The notes under the pieces: generated by a model | What the model was told of the DNA's origin: nothing | The model's database searches: none | The model's input: only the letters and a program-made list of their open reading frames with translations | Program-made: the position numbers and the translations under genes | Assembly (NCBI GenBank): GCA_032718475.1 | Contig: JAUCBJ010002450.1 | Location: 1 to 39,110, forward strand | Origin: Nemertoderma westbladi | Taxonomy: Eukaryota; Xenacoelomorpha; Nemertodermatida; Nemertodermatidae | Direction: 5' to 3' | DNA length: 39,110 bases | Shown here: positions 38,743 through 39,110 of the stretch, piece by piece | How the letters are laid out: each line of letters starts with the position of its first letter | Position numbering within the stretch: the stretch's first letter is position 1

Positions 38743-39070
38743 TGTACTGAGCTACCAGACCGGATGAATATTTCGCTATGGAATGGGAGATCATATTAAG
38801 GCCATACAATCACTCAAAGTAAAGTACAACTTTCGCTATTCCCGTGCTCTGCCAGAAATGGCAACCATGCCTCAAAGAATAACTTTTATACAGTGTTGTA
38901 GAAACCACTGTAGCCCCGTATGCCTGGCCCAGGCTGTTAGTTAATAATAATAAGTGAATTGTTGTTGGGCGAGTGACGCGGTGAATCAAATATACAATGT
39001 AAATAGGACAATATGATAATGCTCTCCATAGCGAAAAATATCAACCGGCCCTATTGGGGCTCGAACCCGG

Positions 39071-39110
39071 TATAGCGAAATATTCATCCGGTCTGGTAGC
39101 TCAGTTCGAG
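39071..39110 (+). other. inverted terminal segment of the 369-bp array
   Basis: After ACCCGG (39065-39070) the array stops being collinear. Positions 39073-39105 are the reverse complement of unit positions equivalent to 36901-36933. The last bases TTCGAG match the B-box side (equivalent to 36846-36851 inverted). It may be a real inversion or a foldback artefact at the end of the assembled sequence. Confidence 0.7.

Larger units (their letters stand above)
36774..39072 (-). repeat. 369-bp tandem satellite carrying hammerhead ribozymes (retrozyme-like)
   Basis: Six full units and part of a seventh, with an exact 369-bp period: GATAATGCTC occurs at 36801, 37170, 37539, 37908, 38277, 38646 and 39015. 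The units look identical by eye apart from the extreme left edge, so the array is very young or homogenised. On the minus strand each unit has a tRNA-like A box, a hammerhead core, a B box, and an enclosing inverted repeat (36812-36834 with 36915-36936 in unit 1). There is no coding capacity. Comparable families are schistosome Sm-alpha and animal retrozymes. Confidence 0.9.

Overview
The window is eukaryotic, almost certainly from an invertebrate animal with a repeat-rich genome. It carries animal housekeeping genes (C9orf78/TLS1, COA4, MMGT1/EMC5 and a ubiquitin E2), a spliceosomal intron, a BEL/Pao retrotransposon, an RTE-like LINE, a tRNA-derived SINE and several inverted-repeat DNA elements. 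Short palindromes such as TAGGCCTA, TACCGGTA and TACTGTA/TACAGTA recur throughout the non-element DNA. I cannot name the species. The genes are strikingly intron-poor.

Layout. 1-3600: AT-rich non-coding DNA with a C24 tract, a GGGTAC minisatellite and a MITE-like element. 3604-7163: a tRNA-derived SINE followed by a 3.2-kb LINE that has an exact 10-bp target-site duplication, a (TAG)n tail and several disabling lesions. 8150-11351: a two-exon gene for a UBE2D-like E2 with a long acidic tail; its 2.2-kb intron holds a MITE, a 21-bp tandem repeat and a foldback element. 11486-12279 and 12511-14348: two inverted-repeat elements, each with a perfect 8-bp target-site duplication. 15298-17642: the gene cluster C9orf78, COA4, MMGT1, all on + and all uninterrupted; COA4 and MMGT1 are only 28 bp apart. 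18480-19800: AT-rich with no gene seen. 19806-21372 and 34741-36501: arrays of a 22-bp unit with a palindromic core; the first array changes orientation at about 20313. 21373-33750: a young BEL/Pao LTR retrotransposon on the minus strand with near-identical LTRs, a giant gag-pol frame cut by a single in-frame UGA, and an unidentified third reading frame. 33751-34740: a relic region with LTR-like and tRNA-like features. 36774-39072: a tandem array of a 369-bp unit.

The most interesting item is the 369-bp array. On the minus strand each unit has a complete type I hammerhead ribozyme core: CUGAUGA, GAAAC, a tetraloop, GUA, and a 6-bp stem I that closes it. The core lies between sequences resembling Pol III A and B boxes, and an extended inverted repeat encloses the whole. 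This is the architecture of animal retrozymes and of the schistosome Sm-alpha repeats. The end of the window inverts within 2 nt of the predicted self-cleavage site.

How the parts relate. The four host genes cover ubiquitin transfer, splicing, cytochrome oxidase assembly and ER membrane insertion, and they share no obvious pathway. COA4 and MMGT1 may be co-transcribed, because the spacer is just an AATAAA directly after the stop codon, a TTACTTTAG acceptor-like sequence and the next ATG. The rest of the window is mobile or tandem DNA.
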